Positions 42,301-46,322 of a stretch of DNA of 64,000 nt are shown here, one piece after another (position 1 is the first letter of the stretch; each line of letters starts with the position of its first letter). Source of the DNA: Panopea generosa (lineage: Eukaryota; Mollusca; Bivalvia; Adapedonta; Hiatellidae); NCBI GenBank assembly GCA_029582155.1, contig CM055903.1, forward strand, positions 40,221,353 to 40,285,352. Reading direction: 5' to 3'. Below the pieces are notes generated by a model, which had not been told where the DNA came from, made no database searches, and saw only the letters and a program-made list of their open reading frames with translations. Both the position numbers and the translations under genes were made by a program.

Positions 42301-44349
42301 AAATTCAAATAACACATATTGGTTTTAGAGTTTTTTTACAATGCTAGCTGTTTTGACAGATCACATGGTCTGATCAAAGAAACCTGGTCACCCGGTTCAA
42401 CCAAGTTACATAAACGCTTTAATTGGTGATTAACGCTATATTGATGCAATTGAATAGACGATTATGATCACATACATAATTTCCCGCGAAGCAATATCGT
42501 AGTTTAGGACGACGCTTGCTCGCATATGACCAGGACTAAGACAACATCTGTGAAAACAAACAGACGCTGCAACAATAGTACTAATATATACCCAGTTTTA
42601 GATTGTTTTATATAAAGATGAAATGTGGAAATCGTGCAACTAAAGTTGCAGTTTTGAAGTAAAACTGATTAAGTAAAATACATATTTTTTACCACCGTTT
42701 ATTCAAGTTGATTAACTTTAAAACTAGTCAATTGATGACCCCAAGATTTTAAAAATGACCCCCAGATTTTTAGTTAGTGGGTCACCAATAACCCCTTAAA
42801 AATTGGAGCGGGAGAAAACACTGTGATGTTGTATATCAATCATCACAGAGATGGTGGCTAAACGTGGATTCGAACACAAGACCCATGGATTGGTAGTCAG
42901 ACATGCTACTGACTGAGCTAACTGGGCCCGGCTGAGCTGGGTTTAAACCTGTAACTTCAGATGTGATACAGATATATCTCTTAGACACAGAGATTCATAA
43001 TATCAAAAAAGAAAATATTGTATATTCTTGCAGTATTGCACCTACCTGTATATGGTTATATAATGTTACGTGAAAAAAATCAATTTGATGCAGGAACATA
43101 AATCAATTACAAAATTGTCCTGTCCAAGTATGATGCTGTAATAAATTGTTATTAAGGCTGTTTTTAAAACAAGAGTTGTCAGTAGAGAACAAAGCTCGCC
43201 CCTGGGTGTCTTAGTCCAAAAAGGGCCATAACTGTGCAAAAATCAATCCAGAATTATGGTTCTTGTCTCAGTGTGTTCCATTGATGATGGTGAACACATA
43301 TGCAAAGTTTCATTCACATCGAATACGTGGTTTGTTTAGATATCTTAAACTTAAAATAGAAAGTTTAACCTGGGTGCCTACAGACGACAACAACGTCGAC
43401 GCAGGGGTCATGGCAAGAGCTCTCCTTGGACTTCGTCCCGGCAAGCTAAAAATATATGTTTGACATGCTCCCACCTACTCACTCAAAATTGCAGCTACCC
43501 AAATTTTTTTATTGACCAAAACGTAAAATATTTTTTTCAGGTTTTCTGTTCATTTTTCTTTAAAATCAAAATATGGCAATATCTTCCTACTTACTCATAT
43601 GAAAAATACTGGATAGAAAAAGAGCAAACAAATATTTTTTTAAAGATGGCCTAATGTTTATGACTAATGGAGCCTCGCAGAGATGCTAACTTACCTGGCA
43701 AGCTCTGGCAGCCTCGTCGTATGCTAGAGGTGGGTAGTTGACAAAGTGGTAGCACCTGTTATCATTTGATACCCAGTCACTGGGGCATACTGGAATAGAC
43801 ATGCATTAATATTTAACCTTTCTTCAATTCAACACACTATAATTATGTTATAAAAGACTGTTTTGCTAGTGGAGATATATTTCTGATGAAATATTCATAA
43901 AATCTTACAGACCAACCATTCTTTCACAACTGGCACATTTTCTCACATAAAATATATTATATAGATCTACCTAACAACCAATTTCTTTTTCAAACATAAT
44001 ATATATATTTTTAGACCACACTTTTAAATAAAATACCCACACTATTCCAATTTAGGTGTGGACAAACTCCAATCAAAAAAAATATATCAGACTCTATTAT
44101 AGGTAACTTCTGTGTGGACATGAGAAAATTGGCTCTTATGGAGGGTTGTTGCTGATGTTCGGATGGTAAAATATGCATCTATGAGTGAAGTAAATAAAAC
44201 TGTTGTTAGAATGAGGCAATTAGTTTCAAATAAGTGCGGTTTCAAAGCTGCTTCATTTACATAAAATGCATAGACATACCAAGGAAGTTGAAATTCTGTG
44301 AAAACACTCCACTGCATCCACACAACAGCAGCACATACAGAATCTTCAT
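6153..44349 (-). CDS. Cont: Contactin-like GPI-anchored adhesion protein (CTLD + 6 Ig + 4 FN3), 24 coding exons
   Basis: Joined coding sequence 3,843 nt = 1,280 residues plus stop, split over 24 exons, all GT–AG with matching phases. Order: signal peptide 1–17; C-type lectin-like domain ~25–167; Ig1 197–290, Ig2 292–409, Ig3 411–509, Ig4 511–604, Ig5 606–701, Ig6 703–800 (each with the Cys/Trp/Cys core, e.g. C219–W231–C271 and C534–C586); FN3 ~802–911, 913–1027, 1029–1131, 1133–1230; hydrophobic tail ~1259–1280 ending at the stop, typical of a GPI signal. Contactins are neuronal and glial surface proteins; in flies Contactin sits at septate junctions with Neurexin IV and Neuroglian. The N-terminal lectin domain matches invertebrate Contactin rather than vertebrate CNTN1–6. 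Domain edges fall mostly on phase-1 introns. The function is inferred from architecture; no expression evidence is available here. Confidence 0.93.
6690..7275. mobile_element. Pearl-like element fragment, two ~179-bp units
   Basis: TAAGTCAAACAAAGG at 6,926 and TAAGTCAAACAAGGG at 7,104 begin two related units with GTAAAGTTTCAA blocks. No microsatellite end. Intron 23. Confidence 0.45.
7670..7850 (-). CDS. Cont: Cont coding exon 23: FN3-4, second half
   Basis: Residues 1171–1230. LRYWRETDD and IQPDYLYHLRVLGYSQGGDG are FN3 strands C' to F–G. Donor A|GTAAGC, phase 1 exit. Confidence 0.93.
8153..8333. mobile_element. MITE, 181 bp
   Basis: 14-bp perfect inverted ends AACAGTCAAACCTG / CAGGTTTGACTGTT, with internal repeats of GTGGCTGCTTAAGACAGG. 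A fragment of the same right end occurs at about 16,005–16,041. Intron 22. Confidence 0.7.
8566..8826 (+). mobile_element. tRNA-derived SINE (family 1)
   Basis: Box-A-like TTCAGCTCAGTCAGTAGC, then the family body: AACATTCAAGTGTGAAAGTT, ACTTGCAGAGACAGTTGTGC, CGAGTACTGGTTAACCTTCC, and a tail with GATGACATAAAAATGATGCT. In intron 22. Family consensus ~270–290 bp, ending in TTCAATCAAT. Confidence 0.75.
9067..9182 (-). CDS. Cont: Cont coding exon 22: FN3-4, first half
   Basis: Residues 1132–1170. APKNYPVNVEV, SVRVRFRGL and EEPLLGYK, again with the intron directly after GYK. FN3-4 lacks the usual Trp in strand B (Phe in place). Confidence 0.92.
9196..9535. repeat. 36-bp tandem array, ~9.5 copies
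   Basis: Unit contains ATATATAACAATCATATTAG and ATGTCAATCACAG. The array begins within 15 bp of the intron 21 acceptor for exon 22. Decayed relatives continue at 10,040–10,170. The 12-residue periodic frame here is an artefact. Confidence 0.9.
9606..9867 (-). mobile_element. tRNA-derived SINE (family 1)
   Basis: Reverse-oriented copy: tail (AGTCATTGCTATGCCATC) at low coordinates, tRNA-like head degraded at about 9,820–9,867. Intron 21. Confidence 0.7.
10190..11622. mobile_element. Pearl-like element with six ~147-bp core units
   Basis: Opens AACTAGACCTATCACTG. Core units start near 10,652, 10,800, 10,947, 11,092, 11,253 and 11,400 (TCTGTAATTAGCAAGAAT), then a GACAGACC run at 11,536–11,568 and a hairpin-like end with TACCCCC and GGGGGTATAAAG. 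Tandem core + GACR microsatellite + inverted end is the layout of bivalve pearl/TR-MITE elements. Intron 21. Confidence 0.65.
11800..12400. repeat. Degenerate ACAGAAATCACAYAAYAC array
   Basis: Roughly 18-bp motif ACAGAAATCACATAATAC and variants over ~600 bp, with many indels. Ends ~20 bp from the exon 21 donor at 12,423. Confidence 0.85.
12424..12613 (-). CDS. Cont: Cont coding exon 21: FN3-3, second half
   Basis: Residues 1069–1131. ISYWLKD, then GLQPDTWYTVNVIVFNHAG, the FN3 E–F strands. Acceptor CATCAG, donor G|GTATAA. Confidence 0.92.
12655..12920. repeat. ~83-bp tandem array, three copies
   Basis: CATGAAGAGAAGRRCAAAG motifs at 12,663, 12,745 and 12,830, each followed by ACAACACAAACACT and AACAGAATATTTAAATGTC. 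Adjacent to the exon 21 acceptor. Confidence 0.8.
12925..13545. repeat. 103-bp tandem array with 206-bp alternating structure, six copies
   Basis: ATGGTGTTTTGTATAAGC starts near 12,931, 13,034, 13,137, 13,240, 13,343 and 13,446, exactly 103 bp apart after the first. Copies 1, 3, 5 carry CACAGCCACACTGGAG; copies 2, 4, 6 carry CACTGCCACACTTGA. The unit matches part of SINE family 3 (33,822–34,125), and 13,546–13,720 continues into the rest of that SINE. Confidence 0.9.
14368..14489 (-). CDS. Cont: Cont coding exon 20: FN3-3, first half
   Basis: Residues 1028–1068. PNGIPGNIYAS, IIVYWDPVP (conserved Trp) and LKGRLKGYK, with the intron directly after GYK. Donor AAG|GTTTGT. Confidence 0.92.
14988..15928. 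mobile_element. pogo/Tigger-like non-autonomous element, 941 bp
   Basis: Starts CAGTATAACATCCATATATC and ends with the reverse complement form (GATATATGGAAGTTATACTG), flanked by TA on both sides. Subterminal TATATCGAA/TATATCAAAC motifs repeat at both ends. CAGT… ends plus TA target are typical of pogo/Tigger. No intact transposase. Intron 19. Confidence 0.75.
16144..16291 (-). CDS. Cont: Cont coding exon 19: FN3-2, end
   Basis: Residues 979–1027. YYMPYNVKVSAKNMDGEGP is strand F of FN3 ('Y.V.V.A.N..G.GP'). Exit phase 1, donor A|GTATGT. Confidence 0.93.
16430..16717 (-). mobile_element. tRNA-derived SINE (family 1)
   Basis: Reverse-oriented, nearly full length: TTTTATGCCATAAAGGG tail, CCACTTGAGTCAGTGGTGAG body, and a head with ACTGACTGAGCTAATATG. 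Intron 18. Confidence 0.75.
16931..17035 (-). CDS. Cont: Cont coding exon 18: FN3-2, middle
   Basis: Residues 944–978. PLDPEDHGGWGIGYIVEWRE: the contactin-type FN3-2 loop and strand C ('GY.V.WR'). Phase 0–0 exon of 105 nt. Confidence 0.92.
17216..17495. repeat. 42-bp tandem array, ~6.5 copies
   Basis: Unit contains ATAATGTGTTGAAATGG and CAACTTATTAACAT. Intron 17. The 14-residue periodic frames are artefacts. Confidence 0.9.
17786..17880 (-). CDS. Cont: Cont coding exon 17: FN3-2, first part
   Basis: Residues 912–943. VIPSAPPSKVPDN, then a five-glycine run, then LRITWT with the conserved FN3 Trp. Phase 0 exit. Confidence 0.9.
17905..19612. repeat. Long tandem repeat, ~630-bp unit, 2.5 copies
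   Basis: CTAGGGACACCATTTGAACA-type blocks recur near 18,017, 18,638 and 19,273. Starts AAGAGGCCCAAGAGGGCC, ends with a (GACAGAC)-like run at 19,520–19,560 and CTGGCCTTTGGCCAG, a small palindrome. Probably a mobile element of the bivalve type that carries duplicated cores. Fills most of intron 16. Confidence 0.65.
20056..20205 (-). CDS. Cont: Cont coding exon 16: FN3-1, second half
   Basis: Residues 862–911. LIQNLKPGVSYKFKIKAVN carries the FN3 'L.P...Y.f.v.A.N' hallmark, followed by GYGVGGASEAT. Phase 1–1 exon. Confidence 0.93.
20318..20590 (+). mobile_element. tRNA-derived SINE (family 1), diverged head
   Basis: ATTAGCTCAGTTAATAACAC, then TCAAGTGGGAAAGTTACTTG, GAGTACATTCCAGGATCCC and GATGGCATAAAACTGACGCT. 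Intron 15. Confidence 0.7.
21076..21358 (+). mobile_element. tRNA-derived SINE (family 1), well preserved
   Basis: GTAAGCTCAGTCATTAGTGT (A box), GTCGTGAGTTTGAATCCCC (B box), ACTTGCAGAGATGGGTGTGC body, and a tail ending ATTCAATCAATC. Intron 15. Confidence 0.8.
21385..21988. mobile_element. Pearl-like element with 168-bp core units
   Basis: Opens AACAAGAAATGTCACTG. ~2.4 core units with exact 168-bp spacing (ATGTTGATCATTTGTAGC at 21,455, 21,623 and 21,791), then (GACA)n(GACG)n at 21,891–21,945, then an AT-rich hairpin ATGCCACCCAAAAA/TTTTTTGGGAGGCAT. Ends 40 bp from exon 15. Long frames here are repeat artefacts. Confidence 0.7.
22025..22207 (-). CDS. Cont: Cont coding exon 15: FN3-1, first half
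   Basis: Residues 801–861. Opens GPPSEPAGV, has LRWTDP (conserved FN3 Trp) and SFMIYGYSN. Donor T|GTAGGT is weaker than consensus but keeps frame with exon 16. Confidence 0.9.
22692..22821 (-). CDS. Cont: Cont coding exon 14: Ig6, second half
   Basis: Residues 758–800. FDHTGVYTCEARTQVD gives C782, followed by strand G (ASTFLTVT). Acceptor TTGCAG|G, donor G|GTGAGA. Confidence 0.92.
23736..23902 (-). CDS. Cont: Cont coding exon 13: Ig6, first half
   Basis: Residues 702–757. GFLQCRASHNQ gives C725 and LVYVWKFNG the core Trp. Ends at AHYRR, phase 0. Confidence 0.92.
24325..24790. mobile_element. Pearl-like element fragment, two ~150-bp units
   Basis: ACATGCTAAGTTTCA in two units near 24,430 and 24,583, with a common start AACAAGAAATACGTCCCC and an end at AGCTGGACGGCCAGACG. 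Intron 12. Confidence 0.5.
24996..25258. repeat. ~80-bp tandem array, three copies, abutting exon 12 donor
   Basis: AAACAAGCATGAAGGTATTA recurs three times, preceded by AACAGCATGAGACAAATAAA. The last copy ends 8 bp from the exon 12 splice donor (25,265–25,266). Confidence 0.85.
25267..25557 (-). CDS. Cont: Cont coding exon 12: Ig5
   Basis: Residues 605–701. A complete Ig domain in one phase 1–1 exon: NITIPCNPEAAPFPEITW (C631 and core Trp) and SDQGQYVCTAKNSLGEA (C683). Resembles contactin Ig5 with its PEAAPFP.I.W strand. Confidence 0.95.
25840..26095 (-). mobile_element. tRNA-derived SINE (family 1)
   Basis: Reverse orientation; head reads CAACTGAGCTAACTGG at about 26,070–26,085. Intron 11, between the Ig4 and Ig5 exons, ending about 50 bp from exon 11. 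Confidence 0.75.
26143..26427 (-). CDS. Cont: Cont coding exon 11: Ig4
   Basis: Residues 510–604. A complete Ig domain in one phase 1–1 exon: LTWRCEARAVPFPTYTWYKDG (C534 plus core Trp), ending HEGMYQCAAKNQYG (C586). PFP.YTWYKDG is the contactin/L1 Ig4 signature. Confidence 0.95.
27330..27970. repeat. Imperfect direct repeat, ~460 bp spacing
   Basis: AAAATCCCCACTTAAAA and GGTCCCGTTTAT occur at about 27,343/27,504 and again at 27,788/27,902. Intron 10. Looks like two copies of a mobile element fragment. Confidence 0.5.
28135..28470. repeat. Dispersed sequence, copy A (partner at 51,170–51,567)
   Basis: In intron 10. Shares with 51,170–51,567 the ordered blocks TATTTTAGCTGCAGTATA, TGGTATTGTTTTGATGAGAA-like, TAATTGAAAACGAGATATTG and TATATAATTCCTTG. 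Same orientation, no terminal repeats recognised. Confidence 0.75.
29127..30500. mobile_element. Diverged inverted relative of the 46,323 element
   Basis: Two blocks (29,127–29,225 and 30,330–30,500) match the reverse complement of 47,045–47,135 and 46,400–46,580, in the expected order but with a longer middle. Ends not found. This fills much of intron 10, the largest intron (4.1 kb). Confidence 0.5.
30569..30762 (-). CDS. Cont: Cont coding exon 10: Ig3, second half
   Basis: Residues 445–509. KYEWSFP gives the core Trp W452; LEDSGKYSCRVRS gives C488. Acceptor TTTAG|G, donor T|GTAAGT. Confidence 0.93.
31056..31350 (+). mobile_element. tRNA-derived SINE (family 1), well preserved
   Basis: GATTAGCTCAGTTGTTAGCA and CGTGAGTTTGAATACCC are clear A and B boxes; tail ATGACGCTAAATATTCAATC. 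Intron 9. Lacks acceptor-stem pairing and continues into the shared SINE body, so it is not a tRNA gene. Confidence 0.8.
31825..31930 (-). CDS. Cont: Cont coding exon 9: Ig3, first half
   Basis: Residues 410–444. GMNISLECFAYG carries the B-strand cysteine C440 and a possible N-glycosylation site (NIS). Donor C|GTATGT, phase 2 exit. Confidence 0.88.
32465..32720. repeat. 21-bp tandem array, ~12 copies
   Basis: Unit AACAACCCCTGATCAATATCT with one- or two-base variants; each has the palindrome TGATCA (or TAATCA). Intron 8. Confidence 0.92.
33397..33651 (-). CDS. Cont: Cont coding exon 8: Ig2, second half
   Basis: Residues 325–409. RYTWMKE gives the core Trp W330; SSDNGIYYCVAT gives C375. The acceptor TTTAAG is a poor match to consensus (no strong pyrimidine tract), but the frame and domain require it. 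Donor G|GTAAGT. Confidence 0.9.
33822..34125 (-). mobile_element. tRNA-derived SINE (family 3, Ala/Gly-like head)
   Basis: On the minus strand the head reads GTCTAGTGGTAGAGCATCCG, then GTCGTGGGTTCGATCCCC (B box). The body ends with CAGTGTGACAGCGCTTAGAA and ACTGTCTCAAGTAGACA. Too good a B box to be chance, but the acceptor ends do not pair. The same body is tandemly amplified at 12,925–13,545. Intron 7. Confidence 0.75.
34283..34384 (-). CDS. Cont: Cont coding exon 7: Ig2, first half
   Basis: Residues 291–324. Contains TTLLCPEIPSK with the B-strand cysteine C315. Acceptor follows a long T-run ending CAG; donor G|GTAAGA. It pairs in phase with exon 8 to complete Ig2. Confidence 0.88.
34495..34718 (-). 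mobile_element. tRNA-derived SINE (family 1), head truncated
   Basis: Body from ATACCATCGAGTGC to GAGACTGTAACCAGGCAGGG is preserved in reverse orientation; the tRNA-like head is missing beyond about 34,715. Intron 6. Confidence 0.65.
35030..35745. mobile_element. Pearl-like element with four ~155-bp core units
   Basis: Units marked by AAGGACCATAACTCT-type motifs near 35,069, 35,223, 35,379 and 35,535, each containing AGTTTCATAAAATTCCA. Ends with the hairpin TATGCTTACCCCC/GGGGGAGCATA. No GACR run. Intron 6. Confidence 0.6.
36488..36814 (-). CDS. Cont: Cont coding exon 6: linker and Ig1
   Basis: Residues 182–290. Linker, then a complete I-set Ig domain in one phase 1–1 exon: FLECIASG (C219), W231, and the DAGVYQCQASN motif (C271). 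Confidence 0.95.
36877..37326. mobile_element. Truncated inverted copy of the 39,540 element
   Basis: Reverse complement of 39,540–39,980 with small indels. The outer end AATTCTAGCCCTG is intact at 37,314–37,326; the other end is truncated. Lies in intron 5, 60 bp from exon 6. Confidence 0.85.
38923..39033 (-). CDS. Cont: Cont coding exon 5: end of lectin-like domain
   Basis: Residues 145–181. Contains PYICEISK, the conserved last strand with C164. Both ends are phase 1, so exclusion would keep the frame. Donor G|GTGAGT. Confidence 0.9.
39303..39484 (-). CDS. Cont: Cont coding exon 4: lectin-like domain, long-loop region
   Basis: Residues 84–144. Contains MWYTSGERD, YVWTATNVE and SSMWIDRLEP. 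No EPN/QPD or WND calcium-site motif and no cysteine is present, so the internal disulfide of canonical C-type lectins is missing. Acceptor GTTCAG|G, donor A|GTAAGA, phase 1 exit. Confidence 0.9.
39540..41027. mobile_element. hAT-like non-autonomous element (1.49 kb)
   Basis: Inverted ends GGGCTAGAATTTAA and TTAAATTCGAGCCC, flanked by an 8-bp near-duplicate (CTAGGCCA at 39,532–39,539 and GTAGGCCA at 41,028–41,035). No transposase frame. Sits in intron 3; its left 450 bp are homologous, inverted, to 36,877–37,326. Confidence 0.65.
41165..41320 (-). mobile_element. SINE family 2, partial
   Basis: Body only: GGCATATACAGTTTTACTGG, GAGGAAGACCTCAG and AACTGGCAAACTTTCTCA. The tRNA-like head is truncated. 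Lies in intron 3 of contactin, next to the end of the hAT-like element at 41,027. Confidence 0.65.
41410..41495 (-). CDS. Cont: Cont coding exon 3: lectin-like domain, middle
   Basis: Residues 56–83 plus two bases. Contains ILLSVDDDAEHFFV, matching the conserved 'L..i.s..E..fv' strand/helix of C-type lectin folds. Acceptor TTTTCAG, donor AG|GTATTA, phase 2 exit. Confidence 0.9.
41662..42937 (-). mobile_element. Family 1 SINE split by two later insertions
   Basis: SINE pieces: 41,662–41,723 (tail), 42,064–42,191 (body), 42,824–42,937 (head with ACTGACTGAGCTAACTGG). Between them sit a ~340-bp AT-rich insert (41,724–42,063) and a 632-bp hAT-like MITE (42,192–42,823). Joined, the three pieces follow the family consensus in order. 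Intron 2. Confidence 0.75.
42192..42823. mobile_element. hAT-like MITE, 632 bp
   Basis: Terminal inverted repeats CAGTGTTTACTCC / CAGTGTTTTCTCC. Flanked by TGCAATGT on the left and TGATGT (two bases lost) on the right, consistent with an 8-bp target duplication inside the SINE. Contains short TGACGCAAT subrepeats. No coding capacity. Confidence 0.7.
43170..43455. mobile_element. Short bivalve-type repeat element with CGACAACAACG end
   Basis: AAAGCTCGCCCCTGGGTG at the left and AAGAGCTCTCCTTGGAC at the right, with AAAGGGCCATAACTGTGC and TATGCAAAGTTTCATTC inside, and a GACGACAACAACGTCGACG end. Same construction as the pearl-like elements but with one core. Intron 2. Confidence 0.5.
43695..43789 (-). 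CDS. Cont: Cont coding exon 2: lectin-like domain, N-terminal hairpin and helix 1
   Basis: Residues 24–55. Starts CPSDW, then RCYHF and DEAARACQ, the standard opening of a long-form C-type lectin domain. C25 and C36 would form the N-terminal hairpin disulfide; C54 is the helix-1 cysteine that pairs with C164. Donor CAG|GTAAGT, phase 0 exit. Confidence 0.92.
44280..44349 (-). CDS. Cont: Cont coding exon 1: start and signal peptide
   Basis: Encodes residues 1–23 plus one base. Lys2 is followed by a hydrophobic core (ILYVLLLCGCSGVF), with likely cleavage after Ser17. The donor on the minus strand is G|GTATGT. Exon ends in phase 1. Confidence 0.88.
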
Positions 44350-44359
44350 ATTGTCATAT
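44350..44359 (-). other. 5' UTR remnant of contactin exon with upstream splice acceptor
   Basis: On the minus strand a pyrimidine-rich tract ending in TTTCAG lies directly before 44,359, ten bases before the start ATG at 44,347–44,349. The first coding exon therefore probably begins at an acceptor, and the promoter and first non-coding exon lie further upstream (above 44.4 kb). I could not locate them. Confidence 0.6.
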
Positions 44360-44376
44360 CTGAAACAGAAAACACA

Positions 44377-44508
44377 TACAGACATATGTATATACAAAAC
44401 ACATACAGACATACATATATATATAACACATACAGACACATGTATAAACAAAACACATACAGACATATGTATATACAAAACACATACAGACATACGTATA
44501 TACAAAAA
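44377..44508. repeat. 27-bp tandem array, five copies
   Basis: ACACATACAGACATATGTAT-type unit. Begins about 15 bp upstream of the acceptor of the first coding exon. Confidence 0.88.
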
Positions 44509-44509
44509 C

Positions 44510-44830
44510 TAGAAATGTGTCTGTCGACATGAATACCCCCGCTATTGATCAGAAACCAATATTTTACCAAAAATTAAGTAAAAAAGGGGCCATTATACAT
44601 GTAAAATTTGACCAACATTTACAAATATTAAACTTAACCTGTATTTTGTAATTATACAGAATCACAGAATATATAAGTTTCATAAAAAAAACTTTCAGAA
44701 GTTATTGGTCGGAAACCAATATTTACCTCGGAAAGACAAAAGAACGGACAGGGTAAACGCTTAATGCCGCATCTCCATTCTTTGAATGGTGTTAAAGAAT
44801 GGTGGGGGCATAAAAAAGTGCTCTGTCTTT
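44510..44830. mobile_element. Pearl-like repeat remnant
   Basis: AACTAGAAATGTGTCTGTCG and GAATACCCCCGC at the left resemble the start of the 10,190 element; the right end has CCATTCTTTGAATGGTG, a palindrome, then GGTGGGGGCATAAAA. Upstream of the first coding exon. Confidence 0.4.
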
Positions 44831-45433
44831 TGGAATCATGAATGGTTGGAAAAGCAAGCAGTGACTGAATGCGAGTGGGCGGAGTATCATACCATATGCC
44901 TGTGGTATCATCATGGTCCAGTACCATGCTTAATAGAAAACTGAATCAAGCAGTCACCATCGTGACATGGCTGAAAATGTGTTGAAAGTGGTGTGAAACA
45001 ACATAAATATTACAATTAAATCATTCAACAGAACCTTCAAACAGAGTCAATGGACCTCAATCTCTTAAACTATTAAATAACAATTAACAGCTCTGTGCTT
45101 GTCAAATAAAAGTACTTTCATAATCGAAAGTTAATTGGTTTGGCCGATGTTGGTGACAACCAAACGTTGTTTATCACAAATCAATTATTGGAAAAAATCA
45201 TCTTCGTATTTTAGTTTAATTCCATTCAGTCATTTCCTAATAGTTTTCTTTTGATTTTAAAAGGAACAGGCAAATATGATCTTTTTAGCTGGTGAAGTGC
45301 TTTCTGTTGTTCCACTTTCAATCAGCAGTACATAGTATCAGTTTTGTCGCTAGGAAATTATTATTATATTTGTGAAATAATCAAATATTTATTTATAACT
45401 GATTCTGGTTTGCAGTTTCATTTCAGAAATACT

Positions 45434-46062
45434 TTAAAAGGATGCCGGTGGTTTTGTCAATCTACTGGTACGTCTACATTAATTTTGTGTTGAAAACAGG
45501 TAGCGGTTTTGTCAACCTTAATTTCCTGCCTAATTTAGTAGTGTTATGTGGCATGCCAATTAACCAGATGTGATTATCCAATATACTTCAAGAAGACTGA
45601 CAATTGTGGATAGGTGAGAACTGGGGCTATAATTATATACGTAGTCAAGTATTTTATTGAAAAGTAACAAATAATAAAATATTCAATATTTTTTTATTAT
45701 CAAAAAATAAACAATTTTAGGCCAAACTCAAATCAATATCATCATCATCAATGCTGCTGATTCAAACAAATCAACCTTTTAATAAAGCTAGCACATCACG
45801 TGCAAACTGAAACTGCTAATTGATAAATACACATGTATATGATTTTTAAGATTGTATTTCCAAACTTTTTGAAAAGTCGACATGTGCAAATACAGACTGC
45901 TAATTAATTAATATATAATCATTTTGGTTAATTAGGTGACAATTATAATAATGTAGACGAAACAACCTATCCCCCACTATATAAGGTAGATGAAATCACT
46001 TATGGCTAACTATATAAATAGGTAGATGAACCGATTGACAAAACCACCATAATTCCTTTTAA
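45434..46062. mobile_element. Putative MITE, ~629 bp
   Basis: Inverted arms of about 30 bp sharing GGTGGTTTTGTCAATC at the left (45,447–45,462) and its complement at the right (46,033–46,048), each followed outward by TTAAAAGGA. GTAGATGAA subrepeats inside. No clear target duplication. Confidence 0.5.
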
Positions 46063-46322
46063 CCAGGTATATAACCTAAACTAAAGATTGATCCTGATAA
46101 AGCATTAATTCATCTTTGCCAATTGTTATGATGAATAAATTAATAACCATATTTTCTACTTTTTACTGTTCCAATGTGCTAAAAAAGTTTTAATAAACAC
46201 GAAGCATTGCAGTTTAGACATAAAAATCAGATACATTAGTGTTCTCCACATGAAGGAATGCAAGCATTTGGGGGTAAGAGCGCATAAACACCTTCAACAC
46301 ATTTTCAAGCGCTGTGTAAGGC

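Noticed and set aside
42192..42823. Extra contactin exon in intron 2 completing the lectin domain
   Set aside because: Exons 2 and 3 already join in phase 0, and this stretch is a MITE with clear terminal inverted repeats.
43263..43463. 66-codon frame in intron 2
   Set aside because: Falls in a bivalve-type repeat element; not in phase with neighbouring contactin exons.
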